64,000 nt of DNA from Vicia villosa (lineage: Eukaryota; Streptophyta; Magnoliopsida; Fabales; Fabaceae): the NCBI RefSeq assembly GCF_029867415.1, contig NC_081180.1, positions 234,151,761-234,215,760 on the forward strand. The letters are read 5' to 3'. Each line of letters starts with the position of its first letter. Positions within the stretch are counted from its first letter, which is position 1. The notes beneath the pieces are model-generated. The model had not been told where the DNA came from. It made no database searches and saw nothing but the letters and a program-made list of their open reading frames with translations. Shown in pieces: positions 19,331 through 48,021 of this stretch. A program made the translations under genes and the position numbers.

Positions 19331-22168
19331 GTTTTTACTGAATGAGTTGAGGGGATAATATGGTTGGTATAAGTAAGGGTGTGAAGGTATTGAAGGAAGC
19401 GCATGGGAATGCAGCTTATGCCTGTAAATAATGATTAGAGAAATGATAACATTTGAGGAAAGGAGAGGGAATGGTATTATTGAGACTTCAATTGGAATGA
19501 AATGAATTGTAATGAATTTGGTATGTTATCATTTCTTGAGTTGGAGGATACTTAAGTTTTGTGTGATACTAAGTGAGCGTGAAGTAGACTACATAATGTG
19601 TTTGGATGATGGTGTCTCGTCGACAAGATCAAATGAGAAGGAAATTAAGGAAGCATTTGTAACCTAAATTGTTGAGCATGAGTTATAAAGAGTTGACTCA
19701 CATATTTAAAAGTCGTGTAATAAGATATATTCAATCAACAATTTATAATTATCTTTATAAATGCTCTTTCATTCTTAAAATTTGTCTCAGATCTTGACCA
19801 GTCTCCGAAATCTGCCTAAGGATAGGCAAACAAGCTCTTTGTCTAGTCTTCCAAAATTTAATTTCTTTTCATTTTTTTTAGATTCAATAACATTGATTAA
19901 AATAATACTATCATTTAATTAATATTATTAGGTTATTATTTTATTCGTTTTCAATAAAAATGATAAAAAAATAAGTTTAAATATATTTGTGAGTATTTTT
20001 ATCAGAAAACTATGTGATAATGAAGTTTTTCTCATATATTTATATGGCTAAAATTTCACCCCTGTTTTAAAAATTAGAGTTATTATTTTGTTAAAGGGGT
20101 GAATTCAAAAGATTTGTTAGTGACACTTAGATAGTGAGAGGTTTAACACATTGTCAACTCTCCTTAATGGTGATGTCATTTTGAGTGTATCACTCTCCAT
20201 ATGCAGTTTAGAAGAATCCTTGTGCTTTTGAAAAAGAAATATTTAGTTGTATGAATATTGAATGAAATTAAGAAACTGTGTAAAAACAATATATTTATTG
20301 ATGTAATAGAGAATATTTCCAAGATGTTTAGGGCTATCAATTCTTTGAATTTAAATTTACAATTTTTGTCTATACTTTATGAGACAATTATAATTGCTTA
20401 CAAGTGAAATGTCAAGAGTGAGTGCTATTAAACTACATTTATGGATATACAAGTTTTTTTTAACTTTTACCTAAATTTTTATTATCACTTACTGTAGCCA
20501 ATTTTCTTATAATAAAGATACGAGAATAGATAATAGTTAAGCATATCAATACTGCATTAATCAATCCTGTCCCCAATCCTCCCGATCATCATCTCCAGTT
20601 CAGTAAATTTCTGGGAGGATCAGTATTGTTTTCACCATTGATCTTCTTAGTAAAATAGAAATGAAAATAATTTTTACAAAAAGTTATCTAAAATTTTTAA
20701 TCTAAATAAAAATTCTAAAAATATTTAAAAAAACAAGTGAAAGTCTCTCTTGTTTTATAAGGTTGAAGTGCATGGAAAAAAAATTCCCAACCTTTGCGCC
20801 CAGGTTTTCCTAAACTCCATACTCACCATTTATTACAATGACAATTTTTTTCAAATCTCATAATCAATTTTATAAATTATTAGATCAAGTAGCATTTTTT
20901 ATTTAAACATAAACTTTTTACCATATAAACCAAGAATTTCATCATAACTCCAAATTATTGAAAATCAATTTTTTAAATTATAATAAGATATTAATGGAGT
21001 AAAATTTTAAAAGCTCAATATTAATCTTAAAATAAGGGCCCATAGCCACACACATAAATTAGAGGAAACTTTTGTTATAAAATGGTGTACACCATATCCA
21101 CAATGTTATGGTGATTTCAAATATGTTATCTAAATATTTTGATGAATAGAAATTAAATTTAAATATTAAAATTTATTTTTATAAATTTTTCATAACCAAA
21201 ATTATTTCTTTGAAATTTTTCTATTAAGAGATAGATCACATTTTTTTTAAACTATAAATTTTGAATTTTGACCTCCCTAATACATAAGTGGTTCAAGCAA
21301 GTACAAAGTGACTCAAATAAGCCTCATTGGAGAAGATCAAATTTTTTATAACAAAATTTACAAGTATGTGAAAATGAGAAGAAATTGATCATATTTAATT
21401 TTTAAAATGTAGAAAAATTAGACCCCTAGATTAAAGAAACTTGAGGAGGAAGAAAAAATTTATTGAACTAAGATCAATATATAAAAAGTTTATGTGATCT
21501 TTTCTTAAGAGAATTTTTGTTTCATGCATGAATGGGATAAAGGGAATGGTATAGGAATTAGAAAAGGAAAATCGGAAGAGAATGAGTTGGCTCTCATGCA
21601 AAATTTATCACTTATCAACTCTACCCGTGGACTTAACCTTAAACTCATCACACATGACCTTAACCTTTCTACATTTCTTATACATGACCTTAACTTAACC
21701 TCCACTAAACTAATCATGCATTATCCCAATCTTGCCTAATTAATACACTATTAGCACAATTAAAAAAAATTATCTTAACCCTAACTTGTACTCCAAAAAA
21801 TTTAATCATTTGACTTATCTCACTCATTAATGAATTCTACGATAATATTTTTTCTTCAATACAAAGACTAATTATTGTTTAATAAAATTCTACCAAACAA
21901 CTTAAAAATATATGCATGCAAATTCTAAAAAGAGATTTTATCAATAAATAGAGAGTTTATACAAACATAATTTAATTATATAGAGTTTATTAATTATCCT
22001 CCAAAATATTGGGATTGGTTGAAAAGATTCTACTCGGATTTGTCGAAAAGATTCTTCTGAAAATTTATTTTAACTGGAAATACAATATTACAAAGATCCT
22101 TTGAGCAATAAATTGTGATAGACTCAAGCATATAAAAGGTGGATTGAAAAATCCTCATGTTTATATCA
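19331..22168. other. Intergenic, nothing recognised
   Basis: AT-rich sequence downstream of the reductase gene. I see no gene, LTR terminus or terminal inverted repeat. Overlapping short ORFs at 21505-21739 on opposite strands look like chance. Its left part may still belong to the decayed gypsy element. Confidence 0.5.
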
Positions 22169-36957
<14,789 letters not shown>

Positions 36958-37170
36958 AAGCTTCTTCTTGATCAATCTTCTAAATCATAAACTCTTATAG
37001 ATTCTTAGATAACATGATAGATCCGTATAGAAAATGGTTTCCAATCTACGTATACTTGTACTACTGACCACACAGTTAGATAAGGGTATCGATGTCCATA
37101 ATAATTTGCATGTTTGTAAAAAACTATTAAAATATTATCACTCTCTTTTGTTTACACGTTTTACACACAC

Positions 37171-37174
<4 letters not shown>
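36958..37174 (-). promoter_or_regulatory. Upstream region of the reductase gene
   Basis: About 217 bp between the start codon and the (AT)n array at 37175. It must hold the 5' UTR and core promoter. No element can be named with confidence. The presence of a long variable microsatellite this close to the gene may matter for its expression. Confidence 0.35.

Positions 37175-37247
<73 letters not shown>
37175..37247. repeat. (AT)n microsatellite
   Basis: About 36 AT units, ending exactly at the terminus of the next element. Confidence 0.95.
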
Positions 37248-38240
<993 letters not shown>

Positions 38241-38646
38241 CAATATGAAATTAATACGAGAACTAAGAATTTTCGAAACCTAAATACACGGATAAGCGGG
38301 TACAACAAAAAACCCCATTAAAAAGAGAGATTACAAACCAAATACAGTTATGAGAGGAAAAACAAAGGATCTTTTTAAACTCATAAAAACTATAAATTGA
38401 GTGCGTAATATCTCCAATGAACGACCACTTCTATAGTAAAGACTTGATATTCCAAACCGTATTATCAACAACCCAACCTTCATTTCGGAAGCAAATACCG
38501 TTCCTAGTTAACTAAAATATCCACGAAATAGCTAACCAAACCAAACCACATTTTCCCTCTTTTACTTTCTTTTTTTACAAAAAATGTACCAATCCATAAA
38601 ACTATGAAGACACTCTTCTTCCAAATCTTCCATCGATTTTCCAATC

Positions 38647-38649
<3 letters not shown>

Positions 38650-38710
<61 letters not shown>
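38650..38710. repeat. (AT)n microsatellite
   Basis: About 30 AT units ending exactly where the gggacggacc terminus starts. Confidence 0.95.
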
Positions 38711-38713
<3 letters not shown>

Positions 38714-38899
38714 ACGGACCCAGAAAAATTGTGTTGTGGGGGCGGTCAAATATTTTTACAAACAATTATTAAATATAGAGTATAAAAAAATATTAAAAAG
38801 AATTATTTTTATTTGTAAATATTTAATATATTATTACTATAATATTCAATTTTATCAAAATTATAAACACATTCAAATAAATATATGTTTCCTTAATAA

Positions 38900-39241
<342 letters not shown>

Positions 39242-39300
<59 letters not shown>
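39242..39300. repeat. (AT)n microsatellite
   Basis: About 29 AT units ending exactly at the next element's terminus. Confidence 0.95.
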
Positions 39301-39302
<2 letters not shown>

Positions 39303-40797
39303 AGCGTATCCGGTGAGAACTGATATCTTATATGAGAAATGAGAACTATTAATAGCAATCGTTAGATTTAATTAACGCTTGAGATTGTAATAAATAAAAT
39401 AAGTTGGAATATACATTATTATTTCTAAATGATTATTTCTAAATAAGTATAACACTCATTTAATATTAGATATTATTTTTTTAATAGGCTTGATATGGTT
39501 GATTATCTTAAATGAAAATAAAAAGTATTTTATTTTTCCTTTTTAGGTCTCTTATTTTAAGTTTTTTTTTAAGAATTATTTCTATAAAACCTACCTTATA
39601 ATTGCAATCAATTTTTGAAGAATTATAATCGCAAACAATTTTTAAATATAATCACAATAATAGAAATTTAATATAACTAACCCTATAAGCCTTACCTCAT
39701 TTCCTTCTTCTATCTATAATTTGTATTTTTCATTAAATATAATAATCACAATAATAGAAATTTGTATAATAGTAGTAATTTAATATAGATAGTTTTGATT
39801 AATATATTAGTTGTTATTTTTTAATATAAACATTACATATGTTTAAATATTAATTATAAATAAATACTTTTATAAAAAAATATAATTTATAAAATACATA
39901 TAAAAAGCATATACAAATATCTTTAAAAAACCTATTATTATTAATATTAAAGAAAAAATATTTTTTTTTATAATTAATACAATTCTATTTGTCGTATCCA
40001 AAAAATAATTAATATATATTTTTTCTTTTTTTATAAAATTATATAGTGATATTTATAAATAAATATTTATATTAGTTTCTATTCTTTGAAAACAACGTTA
40101 TAATATATATAACTATTTAAATTAGTAAAAAATTATTAGAAAATTGTATAATAATATAATATAATATAACTAAGATTTTATATTAAAAATTCAATATTGT
40201 AAATATGATTTTATATTAAAAAGAAAAAAATATGAATTATTTGTTTGGATACAACAACATATAATTATATTAATCATAAAAAAAAAATTAAGATTAAAAT
40301 CAACATGGTTTTTTTTTGGTATATTTTTAAGTAGGTATTTTAAAATAATTATCTTAGTTTTAAAAAATTTATTTATAATTAATATTTAAAAATGTATTAT
40401 CGTTATACTAAAAAGTAATAATATATTAATTAACATGTCAATGTTATTATGTATTAGAAAAATAATTGCTACGATTATGAATTTATTTTTTGGGACACTA
40501 ATAGAATAAGGGACGTATAAAAAAATGGCTGCAATTATAGTGTAGGTCTTATAGAAAAATTTCTTGAAAAATATCTTAAAATAAGGGACATAAAAAAGAA
40601 AAATAAAATATTTTTTATTTTCGTATAAGACAATCAACAATATCTAATATTAAATGAGTGTTATACTTATTTAGAAATAATCATATACATTCCAACTTAT
40701 TTTATTTATTACAATCTCAAGCGTTAATTAAATCTAACGATTGATATTAATAGTTCTCATTTCTTATATAAGATATCAGTTCTCACCGGATACGCTC

Positions 40798-40799
<2 letters not shown>
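39301..40799. mobile_element. 1.5-kb element with ~180-bp terminal inverted repeats inserted in an (AT)n array
   Basis: Left end ggagcgtatccggtgagaac and right end, inverted, gggagcgtatccggtgaga. The inverted similarity continues for about 180 bp on each side (through ataagtataacactcattt). Both flanks are pure AT repeats. The AT-rich interior has no long ORF, so it is nonautonomous. Its termini share the layout gtgagaac ... aagaaatgagaac with the smaller element at 41041. Confidence 0.8.

Positions 40800-40873
<74 letters not shown>
40800..40873. repeat. (AT)n microsatellite
   Basis: About 37 AT units directly after the right terminus of the 1.5-kb element. Confidence 0.95.
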
Positions 40874-40876
<3 letters not shown>

Positions 40877-41040
40877 GTTATGGAAAGTTAATAATGTTTT
40901 CTGCCAATAAATACAATGATCAATAATATACATATACTATGTATATGGCATATGTTACATTCAGGAAGCTTTATTAAAAAAATTGTGGGGGCACCAGCCT
41001 ACAGACAGATTAACTTAGGTCCGTCCATATATATATATAT

Positions 41041-41272
41041 GAGGACGACTCAAGTGAGAACACTTGGTTATTATAAGAAATGAGAACAATGAATCACGAT
41101 CATTAAATTTGATTTTAATGGACTGGATTGATTTCTCTTTCTAAGATCTTTAATATTTAATGGACTGGATCTTAGAAAGAGAAACCAATCCAGTCCATTA
41201 AAATCAAATTTAATGGTCGTGATTTATTGTTCTCATTTCTTATAATAACCAAGTGTTCTCACTTGAGTCGTC

Positions 41273-41275
<3 letters not shown>
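41041..41275. mobile_element. 235-bp fold-back MITE inserted in an (AT)n array
   Basis: Almost a perfect palindrome: left arm gaggacgactcaagtgagaa to ctttctaagatc is mirrored by the right arm ending cacttgagtcgtcccc. Flanked by AT repeats on both sides (41027-41040 and 41276-41332). A transcript would fold into a ~110-bp hairpin, a possible small-RNA source. Confidence 0.85.

Positions 41276-41332
<57 letters not shown>
41276..41332. repeat. (AT)n microsatellite
   Basis: About 28 AT units. Confidence 0.95.
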
Positions 41333-41335
<3 letters not shown>

Positions 41336-41373
41336 ATTGGTTTAAATTTGGCATGTTGAGAACTAGTATATAT

Positions 41374-41829
41374 TAGGATTAAATATGTTTTAGATCCTTA
41401 TAAGTATTTTATATTTTATTTTAAGTCACTATTATTTTGTAAGAATTTTAAAATTATTTAACTACTTTTTATTTTTTAAATAATTTTTATATATATTTAT
41501 AATGCTATAATATATTTATTTACAAAATTTTAGAATTTTTTAAAATGAGAAGAATTAAATATGAAATTTTTAAATTTTAGAAAAAAAATAATTTTAATGA
41601 AATTTTTTACTTAAAAAATTAAATTTTGAGTTTTTTTTAAGAAATTTTTTAAAACATTCTAAATATATTTGCAAGATAATTATTCAAAAATAAACATTGA
41701 TTTAATAGTATTGACTAAAATTACGTTTATAATAATTTTGTATGAATCAAAATATATCATTTATTTTAATAGGAACCAAAAAAAATTAAAAATTTAATAT
41801 TTTATAGGAACAAAACTATATTTAACATA
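41374..41829. mobile_element. Possible Mutator-type MITE relic
   Basis: Left ggattaaatatgttttagatcc and, inverted at the right, gttaaatatagttttgttcc. These are weakly matching ends of a type common in plant MITEs. No convincing target duplication. Confidence 0.35.
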
Positions 41830-42080
41830 TGTACTAAAAGCAAGAACCATACAAAAATATAAATACACTAAAAAGCTTGTTAGGTTTCTTACTTTCTTTT
41901 ACAAAAGTTACAGGTGCAATATTTATTATGAACAAAAAGCAGTAGGCAAAACGAGGTGGTCTTACTTAGCAAGACATCAATATTATACTTAAACTCATTA
42001 TTCAATAAGAAAAAAGTATTTGCATGTGTAGTTTGTTGATTTTTATTTGTATATATTTTGATGTGTTATTGTTGTTTTAA

Positions 42081-42254
42081 GGGAAATGCTAATCAGTGTC
42101 ATCTGGGCAATAGTTAAGACTTTAAAATAGTAAATTTATTTCGGTAATCTGCATATTTAATGTTCTGAAAATCGAAATATTATATTTTCTATAAAATATT
42201 TTCTTTTTTTGGAATGCTTAACCATTGCCCTGAGGGCACTGGTTAGCAAGACCC
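42081..42254. mobile_element. 174-bp Mutator-type MITE with 9-bp TSD
   Basis: Left arm gggaaatgctaatcagtgtc; inverted right arm gggtcttgctaaccagtgcc, with similarity over ~40 bp. Perfect 9-bp flanking duplication ttgttttaa (42072-42080 and 42255-42263). Confidence 0.85.
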
Positions 42255-43298
42255 TTGTTTTAATGATAGCATGACAAAAATAAGACTTTTCGTCAATATG
42301 TCTAAAAATTGAAAATATAATGTCTAATATATCTTACTTAAAAAAATAAAAAATCCAAAATACTTCATTAGACATGGCAACGCAGTGGTTCAGGGATGGT
42401 TTTTACCTCCTCAAATTCAAACTCGAATCCTCAATCAATTTTCGTTCCCCGCCTCAAATTCAAATGGGGATGAAGAATTAAAACTCAAATTCATCACAAA
42501 CACGTTTGGATTGGGTTTGGATATCTCGTCCCGCCACTTAGGAGTGTTCATGGGTGCGGGTCAATCCACAAACCCGTTAACCCAAACCGAACCAACTCAT
42601 AAATTACCCAAATCCGTTCATTTACGGGTATATCCAACCCAACCCGCAATAACCCATATAGTTTTGGTTCGGATATCGGATTTGAGTTTTGCAACCCGCG
42701 AATCCGTTGACTCAATTGATGTTACATTACAAATTTTTATTTTTTATTATTATTTTAAATAAAAATATAAAATTATTATCTCCGTACTAACCATAATTTT
42801 TTCAAAAAAAAAACTTTATTCTTCACCAATAATACTACTAAATCAATTAATTTTCGTAATTCTAGGACAAAATGTTATTTCTTATTTTCTTCTGTATCAT
42901 TTCCAACTTATGCATTTTATAAAAATAATGTGTCTTAAGGAATTTTATATTATTATCTAGTGTTATGTCATGTTGATTAATATTTTTTTTAATTAAGAAA
43001 GAATATATATTAATTCAAAAATACCAAAACAAGCAAGGTGATCCTAAAGGGATCCAACCATCCAAGAGGACAAGTTCTACATCATGAGAGGCACAAGGTG
43101 GCTCCTAATCTTTTTTACTTTTCCACCCTCTATACGATATATTCTTTATAGTATTGTTAACTATATTTGTAATATCAACAGTGTGTCCAAAAATAATACT
43201 ATTTCTATAATGCCAATTCTAGTAAACTGTTTCAGCAGCTATCATCTTGAGGAGCTCCACGCGCCAACCTTTTTAGTTCTATTAGTCAACCACATCAA

Positions 43299-45885
43299 CT
43301 ATGCATCCCAATGTGTTGGTATATGAGACTCTTCCATCCACTGGAGCATCCCACGCCATATAGGACTGGTTTTCTCACAGCAGAAAAGAATATGGTTCAT
43401 GGTTTCCTCAGTGGAGATCCACAGACTACAAATGTCATTGTCCAACATGCCAAACTTCTTGAGCCTAGCCTTGGTAGCAAGCTTACCATGACAGGCTAAC
43501 CAAAGGCAACGCACAGCGCGAGGTCTAGCTTTATTCCCCTGAATTAATCTTCTCCAAGGAACTCTTTGACCTTCATCAATTAGCTTGGCATAGAATGCCA
43601 TAGCCTTGAACTGGTGGCTCTCCGCAGCCCTATTCCACTCCATTTGAACTTTAGTTATCAGGTTTCTAGTACTCAGAATGCCACGCATGATCCAAGAGTT
43701 CTGAATCTTGGGTGCGTACTCCATCACATCCTCACCCTTGAAGTAGTATGTGTGAATCCAAATCACCCACAGGTTATCAGCTTTACAACAGAGATTTCAA
43801 AGGCACTTGAGCAACATAACTTCATTCCACACAGTCATATTGAGTAAATGTAATCCACCCTGAGCAATTGGTTTGCACATAGTGTTCCAAGCCACTGGAC
43901 ACTTCCTGCTAATCTCTTTAGAACCTGTCCAGATAAAACTACGGCAGATGGCATCAATCTTTTTAATCACCATTTTTGGGATGGGAAAGCACTGCATCCA
44001 AAACTGAGCCATGGCATGACAAATGCTTTTCACTAATTGCAGCTTGCCTACATAGCTAAGAAGCTTAGCAGACCAGTGGTGAATGCGGGTAACAATCTTG
44101 TCTATAAGAGGAAGGTAGTGACTTATGCTAAAGCTTCTTGGTAGTTAAGGGAACTCCCAAGTATCTAAAAGGATAGTCCCCTTCTTGGAATCCAGAAACA
44201 TGCTTCATAATAACCCTGTCATCAAAATTTAAACCACCAAAATAAATCTTGCATTTGTTTGGATCCATTACCATACTTGTGGAGGTAGAGAATTTATGCA
44301 TAGTCTGAAGCATCATTTGGCCAGATATAGCATCCTCTCTGCAGAATAGTAAAATGTCATCAGCAAAAGTTAGGTTGGTCATTTTAACTTTCTCACATTT
44401 GGGATGGTGATTGAAATTAGGATCAAGCTGCATTCTGTCTATGAGTCTAGTCAAGTACTCCATAATGAGCATAAAGAGTAAGGGAGAGATAGGATATCCT
44501 TTCCTAATACCTCTTTGAGCCTGAAAATTATTAGTATACTCCCCCATTATGTTGAACCTGTAGGACACAGTAGTCACACCCAGCATAATTCATTGGATGA
44601 ACTGATGAGGAATACCAATCTCTCTCATAATATCTTTAGGGCCCCCAAATTGACCATATCATAGGCCTTTTGAAGGTCAGTCTTCATCATAGTCCTGAGG
44701 GTCCCACCTTTTATGGTATAACCTTTAATAGGCTCATAGGCTAGCATGATATGGTTGTGAATATTCTGGCCATGGACAAAGGCAACTTGATTATTGCTTA
44801 TCACAGTTGGAAGCACTCTCCCAAGGCTGCTAGTCATAATCTTGGAAATGACTTTGTAAAGAATAGTACAAACAACAATGGGACGATAGTCTTTAACCTC
44901 TATAGCATCTTGGTCTTGGGAATGAGAGAAACCATAGTGTTGTCGAAAGGTCTGTAAATTCTGCCCTATTCAAAGTATTCCCTCACAATAGCTATCACAT
45001 CACCTTTAACAGTCCTCCAGCTGGTTTTGAAGAACTTTGCCCCAAACCCATCAAGTCCTGGCGATTTTAGTTCCGTAATACCCTGAAGAGCTTTGTAAAT
45101 TTCCATTGGATGAACTGGTGAGGAATACCAATCTCTCTCATAATATTCTTTAGGGCTCCCCGATTGACCATATCATAGGCCTTTTGAAGGTCAATCTTCA
45201 TCATAGTCCTGAGGGTCCCACCTTTTCTGGTATAACCTTTAATAGGCTCATAGGCTAGCATGATATGGTTTTGAATATTCTGGCCATGGACAAAGGCAAC
45301 TTTATTATTGCTTATCACAGTTGGAAGCACTCTCCCAAGGCTGCTAGTCATAATCTTGTAAATGACTTTGTAAAGAATAGTACAGACAGCAATGGGACGA
45401 TAGTCTTTAACCTCTTTAGCATCTTTGTTCTTGGGAATGAGAGAAACCATAGTGGTGTCGAAAGGTCCATAAATTCTGCCCTATTCAAAGTATTCCCTCA
45501 CAATAGCTATCACATCACCTTTAACAGTCCTCCAGCTGGTTTTGAAGAACTTTGCCCCAAACCCATCAAGGCCTGGGGCTTTTAGGTCCCCAATACCCTG
45601 AATAGTTTTGTAAATTTCCTCATCAAAAATTCTGCTAATTAGATATTCCCTTTGCCCAAGAGTAAGCTGCTTACACATCCTCATGGCAACAATATCTATT
45701 TGATTGAGATTTCCCTCAGAACTTCCCATTAAATTCCCATAGAACTCAAGGACTTTTTTGGCTATCTCCTGCTGGTTCTGAACAATAGTACCATCTTGCT
45801 TCCTCAATTTATGCAGGCTATTAGAGTGATATTTGGCTTTGATGTGAGCATAGAAGTAAGAGTTGTTAGCATCCCCTATTTTCAA
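43299..45885 (-). pseudogene. LINE reverse transcriptase relic with internal 0.5-kb duplication
   Basis: In order: the pre-RT region (GDANNSYFYAHIKAKY, 45885 on), then RT blocks APGLDGFGAKFF, MVSLIPKNKDAKEVKDYRPI and KAYDMVNRGAL. A repeated copy of that middle part follows (44625-45102), then RGIRKGYPISPLLF and FADDILLF with both catalytic Asp (44128-44586). A thumb segment (43797-44033) and a zf-RVT domain (43299-43766; NHILFCC with one Cys changed to Trp) come last. Stops and frame changes separate these pieces. Plant L1 elements usually have GDPLSP where this copy has GYPISP. Confidence 0.85.
44592..45619. repeat. Tandem duplication of a ~514-bp RT segment within the LINE
   Basis: Unit 1 is 44592-45104 and unit 2 is 45105-45619. 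Both begin attggatgaactg and end gtaaatttcc. They differ by scattered substitutions and small indels (for example aaattgacc against cgattgacc), so the duplication is not brand new. Confidence 0.85.
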
Positions 45886-47002
45886 ATATTGTATCTTAGC
45901 CTTCTACTAAAGAATTTTTCCTTCAATCTCATTGAGCTCAATGACCTGTTCAGTTAGCCCTCTAATTTTATCAATTAAATTGTTGTTCATTATGTTGTCA
46001 TTCAACTCCTTTTGAGCATTCTCCAAACTGGTCCTAGCAACAACCAGTCTAGGTTGAATGTCAGATCATGCTATGCTCTACATGTTGATTAATATTAGAT
46101 ATTATATGATGTGCTTCATTCATTTTGTGTGTTAAAAATGAGTATAAATATATTGAATTGTGTTACAATATTTTTAAATTGAAAAAACATTATTATTTTT
46201 TAATTTAAAACACAACCCACGAACCCAATCCAACCCAACTCATAAATGAACGAGTCGGTTTGGGTTGGTTTTAATAATGAAATTGCGAGTTGGACAACGA
46301 ACCCAACTCATTGAAGTTTAAACGGGTTGGATAACAGGTTAGGACAAACCCGGTCCAACCCAACCCATGTACACCCCTATGGCCACCATCCATTTAGTAA
46401 AATTAATTTTTATAATAAAAATATTTACATTTTCAAAAATCAAATTACATAATAAATAATAAAACAAAACAATCTCAAAATATTTCATACATACATTTCA
46501 AATATTTTAAATAATAAATACAAATCAAATTATCAAAAGATCAGCCACATATTTAATTATATAAATTATGAAATATAAATAATAATGCACATAAGAAAAT
46601 AAACGGGACGAGTTCGGGGTGGATACTAGTGTCCAAATTACCCGACCTGTCCCCATATTTTATAATCGGGGAAAACCCAAACCCGAATCCAAACTCAGTC
46701 AAAACGGGTTTTCCCCGTCAACTTCGGTGCGGGTTCGAGTGGGTACCCCGGCTACTCACGGGTATGAGTTTTATTGCCATGCCTATACTCCATTTTCTCA
46801 ACACCCTTAGTCATTCATTGGACGAAGGTAAAAAAATCCAAAGTACATAGAATTTTTAACTAGTATATTATGTTGCGGATATGGCTGACAATGAACCGAA
46901 CCAACTCGAAAATAGTTTGAAATTCAATTCTAAAATTAAATCGTTGAACTAGGTTCATGAACCAAATGAGATGAATATGAGCTATAAACTAAGTTCGTTA
47001 AC

Positions 47003-48021
47003 TAAAATTCTGGTAGGTCATACTTCAGATGTCATACAGAATGTTAAGACATTTGATCCAACATTTAGCTTAACAAGGTATAAAAATAGCAATCAGAAGA
47101 ACAATAAACAACACAAAAAATTGTTAACCCAGTTCGGTGAAATCACGCCTACTCTGGGGGCATACCAAGTTAGGAAGAAGATCCACTATCAGTAGTACTA
47201 TTTTATGTAAACAACCTCCGGTTTACAGATAAACAACCTCCGGTTTACCTAGTCACTACCTAATGCAATCTTTATCTCAGAACCCAATCTAAGACAAGAG
47301 AACCTCTGCTCACTCCCAACCACCGCAATGGTGTTGAACAGTTTCCAATCCCCGGAACTGTATCAACGACTTAGTATTCTCCTTCTATTGTTTAAATTCT
47401 TCAGATTCCTATCTTGGAGTTACTTCAAAGCTTCCTCCAAGAACAATACTCCTCTTGCCTACAGGCTTCGAGGATCACAATGGTAACCTTCCCACAGGCC
47501 GGGAGGCTTACTTGGACTAATCCTAATGACTACATCGTTATATTCTTGGCTTTCCTACTTTTCTTAGGTTACAATGCTTCTATTTATAACCTATTCCCAA
47601 CTGGATTTGAGCTTCTAATCACAGCATATTTGCTGTTACAAATCAGTAACATCTTCTGCTAAAACATAGGTCTTCAATCAAATCTTTCTAAATTGCATCC
47701 AATTATAGAAAGTTTTGTGTTCTTCAAATATTCCTTTTGATTATCTTGACCTTTAAATTTGTGCCTTTAAAGATTGCATAATATTCAGAGAATATTCTGC
47801 ATCACTCAATACAGACTGAATCTTCCAACTCAGCAGGCATGATGTCTTGTGCTTCCTTATAAGACATCTTGTTCCAGATGTTGAAAGTCTTCAACCCAAC
47901 ATGTTATGACATCAAGTACGACATCTTCTGTACATGTCCAATAACATATATGTCCTATCTTTCCTTTCATATTATTTGTTTTACAAAAAATCTGCCAATC
48001 CTTAAAAGTACAGAACTAACA
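47003..48021 (-). repeat. 3' LTR of the non-coding Sirevirus-like element
   Basis: 1019 bp, matching 51455-52468 throughout with a few dozen differences, followed by a PPT read on the minus strand as gccaaagaggagat. Confidence 0.85.

Larger units (their letters stand above)
42985..46080 (-). mobile_element. 5'-truncated L1-type LINE with 16-bp target duplication
   Basis: Flanked by a perfect 16-bp repeat catgttgattaatatt (42969-42984 and 46081-46096). A poly-T run follows the left copy, which is the poly-A tail of a minus-strand LINE. No endonuclease domain is found upstream of the RT, so the 5' end is truncated. It sits in the inner hAT-like element. Confidence 0.9.
42539..46379. mobile_element. 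Inner hAT-like nonautonomous element
   Basis: Termini taggagtgttcatggg and, inverted, taggggtgtacatggg. The 8-bp flanks ccgccact / tggccacc agree at five central bases, a decayed duplication at best. Rich in aacccaaccc-type phrases. It holds the LINE. Confidence 0.6.
42369..46785. mobile_element. Outer hAT-like nonautonomous element
   Basis: Terminal inverted repeats tagacatggcaa and taggcatggcaa, flanked by an 8-bp duplication tacttcat / tactccat (42361-42368 and 46786-46793, one mismatch). The 8-bp size is the hAT hallmark. About 570 bp of its own sequence remains once the inner insertions are removed. An ORF at 42385-42762 is incidental. Confidence 0.75.

Noticed and set aside
21505..21739. 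Opposite-strand overlapping ORFs of ~70 codons
   Set aside because: Mirror-image chance frames in AT-rich spacer; no domain.
42385..42762. 125-codon ORF on the plus strand
   Set aside because: It crosses the termini of two hAT-like elements and is only their aacccaaccc composition translated.
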